Of a stretch of DNA of 64,000 nucleotides, positions 29,180-41,201 are shown one piece after another. Below the pieces are notes generated by a model that made no database searches, was not told the origin of the DNA, and saw only the letters and a program-made list of their open reading frames with translations. Made by a program: the position numbers and the translations under genes. The stretch covers positions 2,728,001 to 2,792,000 of the forward strand of contig NC_134997.1 in the NCBI RefSeq assembly GCF_050947335.1, given 5' to 3'. Each line of letters begins with the position of its first letter. The stretch's first letter is position 1. Origin of the DNA: Megachile rotundata. Lineage: Eukaryota; Arthropoda; Insecta; Hymenoptera; Megachilidae.

Positions 29180-30052
29180 ATATATCCTGTCCAACTACTC
29201 AATAACCATGATAAAATGTCGAGCTTATTGTACGCGTTAAATAAAAACTTGCCTAAAATTCTGAGTGGGATCAACAACTTCAATAAATTATTGCAAGTAA
29301 ATATGACTCCAACTACGTCATATTTGGTCTCATTTTATTCAGAAAAATGTTACGAATATGATGGAAAAAATTGTATAGAAAATGGATTAAAAACAAAAAG
29401 GTTAGCAAGACATTGAAAATTTAAACAATTGAATAGACTTTTTATCTTTACCAACTGTCGCAGCGTCTCTTCCTTTTTCATTCCAAGTTATATTGTGTTT
29501 GGCCTCATTTTAATAAGAAAAATGAGAAAAATCTATTGATAAAAGTTGGATGACGAAAAAATAAAAAATAAGGAAGTTTTATATTTACACATGTACAGTT
29601 TTAGGAATTTCCCTCAACTCAAAACATCAGTTACATTTCTTGCCGAGCGAGCTTTACACGTTTCGAGAGGTCTCACTCTTGTTGGGTTCTGGTATACAAC
29701 ACTTTATTACGAAGACGAAACGTACAACTCGAATGCGGTTCGCTCAGTACCGAACTATTTCTAATTCTAAACTTATTCTAAAACTTAGGGGTTTTTAAAT
29801 ACTAGCTTAAGGATAGGTAGTGGTAGGGATGGTGGTCAAGGGACAGCGTGACTCAGGATGGTTGCGAGGTCTAGGATGAGTAAGACTTAGGAATCGTGAT
29901 TAGTATGTTTGTATAGGGATGAGTCTGTGGAGTGATTTATATAGGGATGAATCGGTACTGTTTGTGAAATGATTCTTGTAGTTGGACATACAACACTCTC
30001 CAAGTGGTGGGGATAATATTTCTGCTTCTATCCAATGATTACTGTATTAAGG
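29180..30052 (+). mobile_element. Pogo-like element remnant split by a solo LTR
   Basis: Blocks such as TATTTGGTCTCATTTTATTC, ATGTTACGAATATGATGG and AGCGTCTCTTCCTTTTTCA occur in the same order in the complete element at 51243-52161. The right end is AGTGGTGGGGATAATATTTC, then CCAATGATTACTGTA at 30037-30052. The left terminus was not found. Interrupted at 29675-29999. Confidence 0.6.
29680..29994 (-). mobile_element. Solo LTR with ACTCT target duplication
   Basis: ACTCT at 29675-29679 and 29995-29999 bracket a 315-bp block that interrupts the pogo-like remnant exactly. Its relative lies at 11456-11715. Minus-strand AATAAA near 29705 suits an LTR read on that strand. No internal retrotransposon sequence adjoins it, so it is a solo LTR left by recombination. 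Exact ends may shift by one or two bases. Confidence 0.65.
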
Positions 30053-30853
30053 ATAAGAACAAATGTTACGATAAAACGAATTCATAAGTAATTTTGTTAT
30101 ATAGTTATACCCAAAATGCAATAATTAAAAATACGTAGTTGTGAGAATGAACTCTACTACGTCTACTGCTATCGACACACATTTGTAGGCAAAATTTAAT
30201 GAAACTGTGCCAAGAGTTTTGTGCGAATAGTTCAGAAACTAAACCTGATTGGTGGTTATATGTGTATCAAAGACTGATTCTATAATGCATTTAAAAATCA
30301 TCAAAATAAGAAAGGTCGTGCATTTTCGAAATCATTATCGAATTATTATTATGTAATATTATAATTTACATGATCTTAGAGGTGTTATTGAGTATTATAA
30401 AGAACAGAAAATTCATTTTACGGGGTAATAACATAATTCAGAGAAAAAATATTTCGTATTGAACCTCTTAAGATGTTTCATTCAAAATCATTGTTCTTCA
30501 GGTTTTTAAAAGTATGTGCTGTGCTATCAAACTAAGTATTAATAACGTCCAGGTTAAATTACATAGACCTCATAATATTTGATACGTATTCACACAAAAA
30601 AAAACAGAGTTAATGCACCTATTCTTGTTCTATATGATACCAATTGATTCCCGTGTAACAGCTCAGGCTGCTGACTTTTCTTCAACATTGATTTATAATT
30701 GGTTTCTGTTATAATAATCCAATAACATGACTCGATACATTTGGCATGTACCCCGTGTGAAAAGAATACACTCCATTTACTTGGCATTAAGATATCTTTT
30801 CATTTTCAAAATTTATACCGCTTTTGCAAAATTTCTTCTGTTAAAAATTACAG
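30053..30853. other. Sequence upstream of the Toll copy A exon
   Basis: No coding sequence. AT-rich; ends with a pyrimidine stretch and TTACAG before the exon, so the last part is intron. No 5' Toll exon is visible in it. Confidence 0.5.
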
Positions 30854-31163
30854 GGATCTATTTAGCAACTTAAAATCGTTAGAAGTATTAGATTTGTCAC
30901 ATAATCGATTGCAAAAAATTGAAGATACTAGTTTCAATTCCCTCAAGCATTTAAAGCGCGCTAATTTATACTACAATCAACTTACATTGTCGCCTTCGAT
31001 CAAAAATGAATATGGAACCAAATCACCTTTTCACAATTGCGCTTCTCTCGAGGTATTAAATTTGCGCAACAACAAAATATCACACATATTCGAAGATTGG
31101 GTTAAGGACCACACACAGCTGTATATGCTGGACCTGAGCTACAACGAAATATCTCACATATCA
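30854..31163 (+). CDS. Toll: Toll receptor copy A: LRR exon
   Basis: An exon encoding leucine-rich repeats of a Toll-family receptor ectodomain: DLFSNLKSLEVLDLSHNRLQ, FNSLKHLKRANLYYNQL, CASLEVLNLRNNKISHI, TQLYMLDLSYNEISHIS. Acceptor TTACAG precedes it with one base to complete a codon (phase 2), and the donor CA|GTAAGT follows at phase 0. It should follow an exon such as 36540-37438 (donor phase 2), but that exon lies downstream in the window, so the locus is rearranged or this belongs to another copy. It reads through without stops. No 5' exon for this copy is present upstream. Confidence 0.8.
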
Positions 31164-31730
31164 GTAAGTTAGCGAAAAATTCCTTGCTTCACCAAAAAGT
31201 ACAATTAAAAAGCTGTGATTATAAAATAATACAGTTAAATAACTCGTATCTATTTTATCAAAAAGTTAGATTTGTTTGTGATCTTCCACAAATTGTTTCT
31301 GTTTCTTTTTCTATAATTTCAATATTAGTATCTTACTAATTAATATTTCGAAATGACAATAACAGCATAAACGAATAAAATAATAAAATAAAAGTTTTGT
31401 TTATTTCGTCCATGTCTTCTTTAAATATTGTTTAAAAAAGTGAGCTTTATCCGAAAATAGTTAATCGCACGTTAAGCATTGTTTGTGAAGGTGTGGAAAT
31501 TACTGGACTACTGAATTAAATAGTATAATGAGAATGTAAAGTGTACTAATAGTCAATGATGCCTTCACAATGTATAATACATTTAAGTAGGCTTATTCAT
31601 TCGATCAAATTTAAATATGAATATTTAATACATACTAAATAAAAAAGACAGCGACCATAAATGGTATACTCATCACATTTGTTTAATTATAATCTCTAAA
31701 TAACTTCTTTGTTGTATGACTTTATTTCAG

Positions 31731-32195
31731 GCTGAAGATCTACAATTTGTATCGGACTACATTACTGTATATCTCCAACATAATAAAATACAGCATATTT
31801 ATATGACTCGGGCAGAAGAAATAGCGAAATATCAAAATAAAGCACGTGCCGTAAACATATTCGTCGGCAGCAATCCTATAATATGCGACTGCAATCTATA
31901 CGATTTTGTCCGCTACTTGGAGGGAAAAATGCATCCTTACGTTCGAAATTACTTCATTATAAACCCAGGACATGATTCAATTTGTCATGGACCGGAACAG
32001 ATGTATAATGTGTCTGTGCATACTTTAAAATCAAAATCTTCCAAATACCTAAACTCGAAATCACATGTAAAACAGTGCATTTGTAGAGAAAATGAAATGG
32101 ACGAAATATTTGTGGTTGATTGTGCCTCTAAAGATTTAGTGGATGCTGAAATTCCCTGGGAGTCTGCATTATCACATAAAAAATTACCAGAGCTG
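31731..32195 (+). CDS. Toll: Toll receptor copy A: LRR, cysteine-flank exon
   Basis: Acceptor TTATTTCAG, phase 0; donor CTG|GTACGT at phase 0. Encodes an LRR (TVYLQHNKIQHIYM), the C-terminal cysteine flank (NPIICDCNLYDFVRYLEGKM, then a later CHGPEQM), and the start of the N-flank (KQCICRENEMDEIFVVDC). This cysteine arrangement in mid-ectodomain is typical of Toll-1-type receptors, which bind Spatzle in innate immunity and development. It is a paralogue of exon 46254-46805. No membrane or TIR exon follows within the next 14 kb before copy B, so this copy is probably incomplete. Confidence 0.8.
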
Positions 32196-33270
32196 GTACG
32201 TATCACATATTATATTCTTAAGCAATTGAAATTTCTTCATTTCTCATAAATAGTTTTATTGAATTTAGTTCTATTGAATGTCACTTGAAAACAATAAAAC
32301 ATTACTTCAATATAACATAAAACTGATGCAACTAGAATATTTGCATATAAAATATACATTTTCAAAAAGTCTTAAAATGTGTTATTTGAAAATTCTTTAG
32401 CTTCATCCGATGAACAAAAATCTGATATCCGCATGCTTTGAGTTGAATAAAATATTATCATAATTAACGACATTTTATTTCAGCAACAATTTATGTAGTA
32501 CTCAACTTTTTGTCATAAACGGTCGTACCCTTTCATCCTGTAAAGATTTTAATTTTTCTTCTATAGTACTTCAACAACTAGGTTACATATTTTGTTTTGT
32601 TATATCAAGAAATATTTGATTTTAGAGAGTGAAACTTATTCTCAAAGATTTACTGTCGGACACGAATAGTGGGAAGTCTTTATGAAGAATTGAATTTTCT
32701 TTAATTTGATTTACACGATGTTACGTACAAAAATTCACGATTTCAATTAACACGATTTTCTAAGGAACCTATCTTCAGTGTAAATCGGAGGATAGGCGCA
32801 ATCTCAAAAAAAATTTCAAGGCTTTTATAAGAGTTTGAAAAATGTATTGATGATTTTAAAATATGCAAATTAATTTGAAATTCATTTTAATGCTTTATCT
32901 AGTGGTAGACACATTACTTCAAGAAAGAGATCTATGGTGGCGGTATATTTTTTATATTTACTAACTGTCGAACACCCTCGCGTTTCAGAGGGTGACAGTT
33001 AAGAAAAGTCTATGTTTTTATTTGTTAAAACTGCGAGAAAAGGAGGTATAACCATTAGCCGATTTATCGCAAGCACATGTCTACGCCTATGGACCTTCAA
33101 ATTCTTTTTATAAATAAAGTAGTATAAAAAATGAAATATAATATGATTTCCAGAATATTATGTATAGAAATCAGTCGTGCACCGAACGGAAAGTATAAAA
33201 TGTACATATAACTTCAACGACAATAATATTTTTTCCACGAGCGAAATTAAAAATTCCAATGTATTTGTAT
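32196..33270. other. Downstream of Toll copy A, no exon seen
   Basis: AT-rich. No LRR, transmembrane or TIR coding was recognised. At 32985-33000 GTTTCAGAGGGTGACAG resembles an acceptor, but no open frame of note follows. Confidence 0.4.
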
Positions 33271-33315
33271 TTTTTAACCGACTTCGAAAAAGGAGGAGGT
33301 TACTCAATTCGATCA

Positions 33316-33379
<64 letters not shown>

Positions 33380-33945
33380 CTATGCATGTTCGCCGATTAC
33401 GCCTAACTGGATGCACCGATCGGAACGAAACCTTTTGCTTCTGGTAGGTTCTGACTCCCTATTGATACCATTATCAAAATATTTTTCATTTTTTGATTGC
33501 AAAGTACTGTTATTGCAAAAAATCCGGCAACTTTTGAAATAAACTTTTCTCGATTTTAGTGCGCTTTCAATATCTTATCGCGGACATGATTCTGTACAAT
33601 TTTGTTCATATACAAATTTCGCGGAAATGTTTAGTTTTCGAGATATTAGCGAAAAAAATTGTTATTAACTTTTGAAATCACCTTCGAACGATTTTAATGT
33701 CCTTTGAATATGTTGTTAGGGGCGTGGTTCTGGACAACTTTTTCCTCTTGCGAAATTGACGGAAAGCTTTTGTTTTCGAGATATTACAGAAATTGTTGTT
33801 AACTTTTGAAGCCAACTTCGAACTATTTTTATGTCCTTCTAATACGTTATTAGTAGCATGATTCTAAACGAGTTTTTCCTTATGCATAATTGGCAGTAAG
33901 CTCTAGTTTTCGTGATATTAGCGAATAACTATTGTTATTATTATT
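33271..33945 (+). repeat. Dispersed repeat family A, copy 1, with 61-T run
   Basis: Starts TTTTTAACCGACTTCGAAAA, AGGAGGAGG, TCAATTCGATCAGTAT, then 61 T (33319-33379), TATGCATGTTCGCCGATTAC, ATCGGAACGAAACCTTTTGC and GACTCCC-ATTGATACCATTAT. Downstream are about three degenerate modules of the form TTTTCGAGATATTAGCGAA, TTTTAATGTCCTTT, ATTCTG-ACAA-TTTTTCC. This ACCGACTTCGAAAAAGG repeat is found widely in insect genomes as far as I recall. Six copies in this window. Confidence 0.8.
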
Positions 33946-34309
33946 AGTGGAACGCCCCATGCTATGCACGGGAAAGACAAGAAAGGGCAATTACAATGCA
34001 CTGTACCAAAACACTAACTAAGCTTTGCCGCTTTGACACGCAACTTATGCAGCAAGATGAGTTCACGTTGACGTTGGTGTATTATTCCCATTGCTTGGTA
34101 CAGTCTCCCTACCGTTCTAACAAACATTTTTTTTATTTTTTAGTTGCAAAGGATTATTTTTTCTATGCATGTTCGGCGGTTTTTCCTAGGTGGGTGGTCC
34201 AATCGGAACAAAGCCTTTCGCATCTTGTGGAGTCTAACTCCCCATTGATACCATTATCAAAAATTTTTTCATTTTTTAGTTGCAAAGGATTATTGTTGCA
34301 AAAAAAGTT

Positions 34310-35028
34310 GAAAAACGAATATCCATGTTGTCTTTTACTTAATTATGTTCATGGCATTTACGCAGGCAAAAAAAAGCCCGGAAGAACTGTCTCACAGTAT
34401 CCTATACAATTCTCCCCATTCCACTAAAAAGCGTGAAATAAAATAATTTTCAGAAAAAAAATACACCGACTTTGAAATGCACTAAAAAGTATAAAATAAT
34501 TTCTATTTCCTAATGAAGTAATTTCTATTTCTTTGAATCATACAATTACGTCACAGATATGAATTAAACCTATTTACTCGTTAGGTAGTATATTAAATAC
34601 ATTTCAACTTTTTCGGTTAAAAACTGAAAAATTTTTTGATAATGGTACCAATGGGGAGTCAGAACCTACCAGATGCAGAAGGTTTCGTTCCGATCGGTGC
34701 ATCCAGCTAGGCGTAATCGGCGGGCACACAGAGAAAATAATAATAAAAAAAAAAAAAAATATACTGATTGAATTGAGTAACCTCCTCCTTTTTCGAAGTC
34801 AGTTAAAAAGTGGGGATTAGGTGGTCCTAGCGGCCTACCCTCTTTGTCCCGTTCCCGTCCCGCTAGTTTTCTCTCATACTCTGGACAGTACTACCTAACG
34901 AGTAAATAGGTTTCATTCATATCTGTTACGTAATTGTATGATTGAATGAAATAGAAATTACTTCATTAGGAAATAAAAATTATTTTATACCTTTTAGTGC
35001 ATTTCGAAGTCGGCGTATTTTTTTTTTA
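34310..35028. repeat. Composite palindromic repeat: family C inverted pair with family A between
   Basis: 34310-34625 is family C on the minus strand (CACCGACTT-GAAATGCACT, ATACAATTACGTCACAGAT, CTCGTTAGGTAGTATATTAA). 34626-34810 is family A on the minus strand (ATCGGTGCATCCAGCTAGGC, CCTCCTCCTTTTTCGAAGTC). 34880-35028 is family C again on the plus strand. The outer parts can pair as an inverted repeat with arms of about 150-180 bp. A fragment of family A in plus orientation also lies at 34120-34310. Confidence 0.75.
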
Positions 35029-35036
35029 AATTATTT

Positions 35037-35650
35037 TATTACCGAGCGCAAATCATGATAGGATCGACATTTCCCTGCCATTACGGTATTGTCATGACCA
35101 ATATCTTGCTCGAACGTGAACAATCGGAACGAGATTTCACGAATAAATGTGTAAAATTGATCTAACGTGGGAAGGGCATCTAAATTCATGGTTTCTTCCC
35201 ATTTTTGGCGAATTTCACTCGGCAGCGCCCTTTGCAGTATGCGAACAATGAAACCACGATCAGGATCGACTCCCAAAAACTTCAACATGCTAATATGTTG
35301 ACGAACCTCATCGATGAATTTTGTGAGCCGCTTAGAGGTTGCCTTGGTCACTGAATTTATATCAATAATGGGGTCGTAATGTTTCGTCACGAGTGTACGC
35401 TGTTTTTCGTACGAATCGACTAAGAGACACCACGCGTTGTGATAATTTTCCACGCTCACGTTAAAAAGTGAAATTTGATTTAGCGCGTCGCGCTGGAGAG
35501 AACACTTCAAGTATAGATATTTTTCTACATCTAGAAAGCCATCCTAGAAAACCATTTGTCGATGCTTCGGTCGAATTTCGGTAGTTTACTACCGGTAATT
35601 TCAGAGTGCGTCGCCCATCTATTATTGTGGTATCTAACATCGCGTTACCG
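35037..35650 (-). pseudogene. BEL/Pao gag fragment (DUF1759-like)
   Basis: On the minus strand, about 155 open codons (35510-35037) read CSLQRDALNQISLFNVSVEN, YHNAWCLLVDSYEKQRTL, then LTKFIDEVRQHISMLKFLGV and LPSEIRQKWEE. The order (LP-F-x-W motif, then VSVENY-x2-AW, then a helical domain) fits BEL/Pao Gag. The preceding motif LPKFDRSIDKWF is in another frame at about 35550-35600, so the gene is frameshifted. Nothing of protease or polymerase remains beside it. Confidence 0.65.
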
Positions 35651-36539
35651 AATGTATCATTGATTCGCGCTGATGATACTCGCAACGTTATAGTAATGAC
35701 TTACGATTTCATCGATGCCATCCAGCTTTCTATCACCTAATCGAATTAAGTTATTAATCATGCCCCGTATTTCTATAAGCTGATATTTTGATCATTTTCT
35801 TCTAATTCAGTAATTTTACTTTTTGCGTATTTAAAATAATCCAAACCATCCCAAAAATGAAACTAATATTTTTTCATAATCCTCATAATATTTATACAAT
35901 TAGCAAAGTATTAGAACCATGCTGATTTCGATCGAGCTTACAATGCATCGTGAAGTATTGTAAGCTAGTTAATAATTGTAGCTAGTGGAAGGGCTACGAA
36001 AAATGAAGGAAAGAGAGTGGGTGTTCCGTTCGGGACCTGTTAGTGGACTCGTCAATAAGGCAACCTAGCAGGCCCTTGCCTTAGACGCGGGGATTTATGG
36101 ATGGGATAGGCAGGAACTATTTGTATGAATAGGAAGATTTGTCGAGTACTAACGAGAAAATCAAGTCTCGGTCTTATGCGCCGTTTACTCGCGATGAGCG
36201 TAGAAGAGAAACTGTCATAATGGAGATAAAACGTACAATTAAGAGATATCAATAAAAAAAAATAAGTAAAAGTAAAATAAGAATTCAGAAACTGAGTCGT
36301 TAATAACGAAAAATATATAAAATTTATATTAAAACTGTGATCATATTGCTGACTGTTCTATTGCAATAAGTGAACAGTAGAGTAATATTGTACATCATGC
36401 TCTAAAAATGCCTCACTGATAAAAGCTAAATTAATCATCTTTCTTAATATTATGTTTTTGTTCCACTCCTTATAATAGTCAAACTCGAAATCAGTAAACA
36501 TAATGTCAGTTAGCCCGTTAAAATTTTTGTCCCGTTTAG
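35651..36539. other. Intron or intergenic sequence before Toll copy B exon
   Basis: No exon recognised until the acceptor TCCCGTTTAG at 36530-36539. No clear repeat. Confidence 0.4.
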
Positions 36540-37438
36540 ATGCCGTGTCACAAACAGCAACGATCAACCTTTGACTTCTTTAATCACTCATTCAAGCACG
36601 TGCGCTATCTGTCAATGAACTGGAGCCTAGGAGACTACGCGAGTCCATATGGCAGACAGGAAGTGAAAAAGTTACTGTTTAAGCCGTTTGGTAATTTGAG
36701 CACCATCCTAACAAGGAATCATTTGAAAGGTTTCCCATATTTACAGCAGATAATTCTATCAAGTAATGGTATAACGCACCTTAGTAGTGACATTTTCGCG
36801 GATGTACCTCACCTTATTGTTCTAGAACTGAGTAACAACTCAATTAACGGAATTGAATCCGGTACATTCGATCCTCTGACGAAGTTGCACACGTTGAACT
36901 TTTCATTGAATAACTTGACGCAGCTTGAGTCTGGTATATTCGACAAACTCGTTTCTTTGACATCTTTAGACTTCAGTTCCAACAATTTAAACTCTCTGCC
37001 AGAAAACATTTTCGCAAAGATAGAGAATATGGAAGTGCTGAAATTAGACAACAACAGCTTTAACTCATTACCGACACATTTACTGTGGCAGAACACTGAA
37101 CTGAAACGTATAACTTTATGCAATAATAGAAATAACATGACTCTACCAGAAACATTTTTCGCATATCTGAAGCAACTTGAAGAACTAAAATTAGAATATA
37201 ACGGTTGGATCATGTTGCCGAAAAATATATTTTGGAGTCTTAGATTCTTAGAAAATATCAGTTTGAGGGGAAATGATTTGCTGTCACTAGATGAAAGTGT
37301 TTTTTACAAATTACGCTATTTGTTGGAGTTGGACCTCAGTTACAATAAACTGACTACGCTACCAGATAAAATTTTCTCTCGAACGTACAAATTGAGACAC
37401 CTAAATTTGGAAGGGAACCGCATCACTTCTATCAACGG
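36540..37438 (+). CDS. Toll: Toll receptor copy B: large LRR exon
   Basis: About 300 codons with no stops, encoding the N-terminal half of a Toll ectodomain: about nine leucine-rich repeats in series (for example LQQIILSSNGITHLSSDIF, LIVLELSNNSINGIESGTF, LTSLDFSSNNLNSLPENIF, LLELDLSYNKLTTLPDKIF). It follows a TTTAG acceptor; the ATG at 36540 is probably internal, since no signal peptide follows it and the receptor's leader exon is not in view. The donor GG|GTAAGT at 37438 leaves two bases (phase 2). The next Toll exon downstream in the window (46254) starts at phase 0, so an exon of the 30854-31163 kind is missing. Confidence 0.8.
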
Positions 37439-38144
37439 GTAAGTTTGTTATTATTGTACATGCCTACTATAATTTACACGTTTGTTCGGAAAGCGTTTCT
37501 AAAAATTGTTATAGGCTAATCCGTTCTTCATAAATGTAAATTTCTTATATACTATATTTCGTATTAAAAAATAATTTAGATGCAAAATGTATGGTTTCAA
37601 CGGTGTCGCAACTAGATGTAAATACATAGTTTTTTTAATCAATAGGTGTTGAAAAGTCATGTAGGTGACATACTTTTACTTTAAATGGAATTATACATAT
37701 ATTTTTGAATGCATTAATTGATGTTGCTTATTATTATCTACAAAATTTTATTAAGTTATTTCTAGCAAAAGGTTACTTGCACGTGATGGGCCTTTTGTAA
37801 CAATTGATGTATAAACCCAACTATCTGTATATGTATCAACACATAGTACGATTAATACCATTATTTATAGTTTTAAATAAGTTTTACTAACCCACTTTGA
37901 ATATGTGACGTCTATTGTATATTAATACAATTTTTATTATCGGTTTCTTCATTTTATGATTATTTGTAATAAAATGTAATTGTGTGATGAAAACTATTAA
38001 AAAGTGCGAGTTCGCTGGAGCAGGGTGAGAGAAAGGTGGACATAAACAATAAGAGTAAACAGATTTGCAATGAAACGGAACATACCAGCTATGATTAACA
38101 TGTTATTGAGTTATTAATAAAAAAAATACGAGAAGGGTTACTAG
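37439..38144. other. Start of the 8.8-kb Toll copy B intron
   Basis: AT-rich sequence without exon or recognised repeat. Confidence 0.5.
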
Positions 38145-38148
38145 TTAA

Positions 38149-38436
38149 CTCATTCGAGACCGATTGCACACCGTGTGTGCAACTGCTTTCCGAGCCAATA
38201 AGACCGGTTGCACACCAGGTGTGCAACAGTAGTAATTATCAATTATTCTGAATAAAATTGTTATCGAGGTAGAACCTTGTATCACCTTATATTACACACA
38301 TGGTGTTCAATCCGCTCCACGCAATAAAAACATTCTAAGTAATCTAGTTTTTTTTTATTAACAATGAATAATATCAAGAGAAAAAGAGCTTCGCTCCTAG
38401 GGACCGTGTTCGAAAAAAATCGCCGTCTCGAATGGG
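38149..38436. mobile_element. TTAA-flanked MITE with short palindromes
   Basis: Ends CTCATTCGAGACCG and CGCCGTCTCGAATGGG form an imperfect inverted pair, flanked by TTAA at 38145-38148 and 38437-38440. Inside, GATTGCACACCGTGTGTGCA and GTTGCACACCAGGTGTGCAA are two adjacent palindromes. It has no coding capacity. Probably a piggyBac-type non-autonomous element. Confidence 0.65.
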
Positions 38437-39904
38437 TTAATTTGTAAAGAAATCTTCAAGATCGCTACTATGATAACTTCATGTTTTTAAAATTGTGATC
38501 TTGAAAAGGAATTTGCAAAATAATAATTTATTTCTTTTTTAATTCTCATCATTGAAAACTTATTATTCAAGCAAATGAAAGTGAATTTAAAAATTAGACC
38601 CATTAATTAAATAGTTGTAGAGTTAGAACTCACGCGTATAACACATTATCACGGCTAGGGGAAAAATATTGCAAAACCCGCGATGTTAAACTTTCATTTT
38701 TTAATTTGTATTGTTAAAATTGTTTTCAAGTCTCCCGCAATTGTATATGTGATTCATTATACCTATTTTTAACCGACTTCGAAAAAGGAGGAGGTTACTC
38801 AATTCGATCAGTATATTTTTTTTTTTTTTTTTTTTTATTATTATTTTTATTTTCTATGTGTGCCCGCCTATTACGCCTAGCTGGATGCACCGATCGGAAC
38901 GAAACCTTTTGCATCTGGTAGGTTCTGACTCCCCATTGGTACCATTATCAAAAAATTTTTCATTTTTCAATTGCAAAGTGTTGTTATTGCAAAAAAACCG
39001 ACAACTTTTGAAATAAACTTTTCTCGATTTTAGTGCGCTTTTAATATCTTATCACGGACATGATTCTGAACAATTTTGTTCATATAAAAATTTCGCGGAA
39101 AGCTTTAGTTTTCGAGATATTAGCGATAAAATTGTTGAAAAGTTTTGAAATCAACTTTGGACGATTTTAATGTCCTTTTAATATGTTATCAGGGGCACGA
39201 TTCTGAACAACTTTTTCCTTATCCGCAATTAAGGGGAAGCTTTAGTTTTCGAGTTATTAGCGAAAAACTATTGTTACTAATACAGTATTCACTCCGTAAA
39301 TGTTACTTTTGCCGGTCTCGATTGTACATTTACGGTAGAGGTCCTACATTCTTTGTAGTGTGCCGAACGTAGAAAGAGACAGCCATGCAAAAGACAAAGA
39401 GGGATAGAGTTTCGAGCGTTCGGCAAACATGAAGGACTCGTGCGTGTTCTGTCTTAAATTTAAAAATTAAAATTCTTTATTTTTGGTTTTTCGTCAATGA
39501 AACTTTTACCATCGTATTTGTCTCGTTTTTCTGATTAAAATGACACCAAACACGATATGATTACGATCGTAATTACTTATGTAACAAGCCATAAAAGTTT
39601 GGGATGTAACATTTACGGTAGAGGTGCGAATTCCTTCTAAAGGCTTGCTATACAAGTAATTATGATTTTAATTATACCGTGTTTGGTACCATTTTAATCA
39701 GAAAAACGAGACGAATACGATAATCAAAGCTTCATTGATGAAACTCCAAAAATAAAGAATTTTGATTTTTGAATTTAAAAGGCAGAAAACGCACGAGTGT
39801 TTCATATTTGCCGAACGCGTCAATCTTCTGCTTTTCTTTCTTTTCCATTCGCCGTCCTCTTTTACGTCAAAATTAAAAGATTATTTTGAATATGTTATTT
39901 AATT

Positions 39905-40215
39905 TTGCGCCGCCTCCGAAAAGGTTGAAATGTATTTAATACACTACCTAACGAGTAAATAGGTTTCATTCATATCTGTGACGTAATTGTATGATTGAAT
40001 GAAATAGAAATTATTTTATACTTTTTAGTGCATTTCGAAGTCGGTGTATTTTTTTTCTTAAAATTATTTTATTTCACGCTTTTTAGTGGAATGGGGAGAA
40101 TTTTATAGGATACTGTGAGACAGTTCTTCCGGGCTTTTTTTTTGTCCGCGTAAATGCCATGAACATAATTAAGTAAAAGACAACATGGATATTCGTTTTT
40201 CAATTTTTTTTTTTT
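39905..40215 (+). repeat. Dispersed repeat family C, plus-strand copy
   Basis: GCGCCGCCTCCGAAAAGGTTG, ACTACCTAACGAGTAAATAG, GTTTCATTCATATCTGTGAC, TTAGTGCATTTCGAAGTCGG, then ACTGTGAGACAGTTCTTCCG. The same modules are at 34310-34625 (inverted) and 63056-63240. Confidence 0.75.
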
Positions 40216-40308
40216 ATTAATTGTTGTAAAATTGGTAAATAAAATCGGCGATTGCATGTTGACTCATACACCACCAGAGGCACGGAGGCATACGTAGAAT
40301 TCAATATA

Positions 40309-41201
40309 CAGTATTCACTCTGTAAATATTAAAAAGATCTCTACCGTAAATGTTAAAATTGCATCCCCACTACTGGGGGATCCCCCTCGAAATCAGTCAA
40401 GAATGAAACACGATCGGTCGCCGAAACGACGAGGATCGAATATCGGTGAGACACAACTAATGCAAGCAAAGGAAAAGATTGTAACTTTCTTATTTCTTAC
40501 TATTTTTTCATGAAACTTTTACTGTTGTATTTGTCTAGATTTCCTGATTAAAATGACACCAAACATGATATAATTACGTTATCAATTGTGTGTGTAACGA
40601 GTGATTAAAGTTTTTAACGTAAAAGAGGACGGCGAATGGAAAAGAAAGAAAAGCAGAAGATTGACGCGTTCGGCAAATATGAAACACTCGTGCGTTTTCT
40701 GCCTTTTAAATTCAAAAATCAAAATTCTTTATTTTTGGAGTTTCATCAATGAAGCTTTGATTATCGTATTCGTCTCGTTTTTCTGATTAAAATGGTACCA
40801 AACACGGTATAATTAAAATCATAATTACTTGTATAGCAAGCCTTTAGAAGGAATTCGCACCTCTACCGTAAATGTTACATCCCAAACTTTTATGGCTTGT
40901 TACATAAGTAATTACGATCGTAATCATATCGTGTTTGGTGTCATTTTAATCAGAAAAACGAGACAAATACGATGGTAAAAGTTTCATTGACGAAAAACCA
41001 AAAATAAAGAATTTTAATTTTTAAATTTAAGACAGAACACGCACGAGTCCTTCATGTTTGCCGAACGCTCGAAACTCTATCCCTCTTTGTCTTTTGCATG
41101 GCTGTCTCTTTCTACGTTCGGCACACTACAAAGAATGTAGGACCTCTACCGTAAATGTACAATCGAGACCGGCAAAAGTAACATTTACGGAGTGAATACT
41201 G
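40309..41201. mobile_element. Pogo-like (Tc1/mariner) non-autonomous element, complete
   Basis: Starts CAGTATTCACTCTGTAAAT and ends ATTTACGGAGTGAATACTG, flanked by TA on both sides (40307-40308, 41202-41203). It is 893 bp with no transposase. Subterminal GGGGGATCCCCC and internal repeats of CTACCGTAAATGTTA occur. A related sequence without it (AATTCAATAT-TTAGTAACAAT) at about 63328-63350 is a natural empty site and confirms both ends. Confidence 0.85.
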
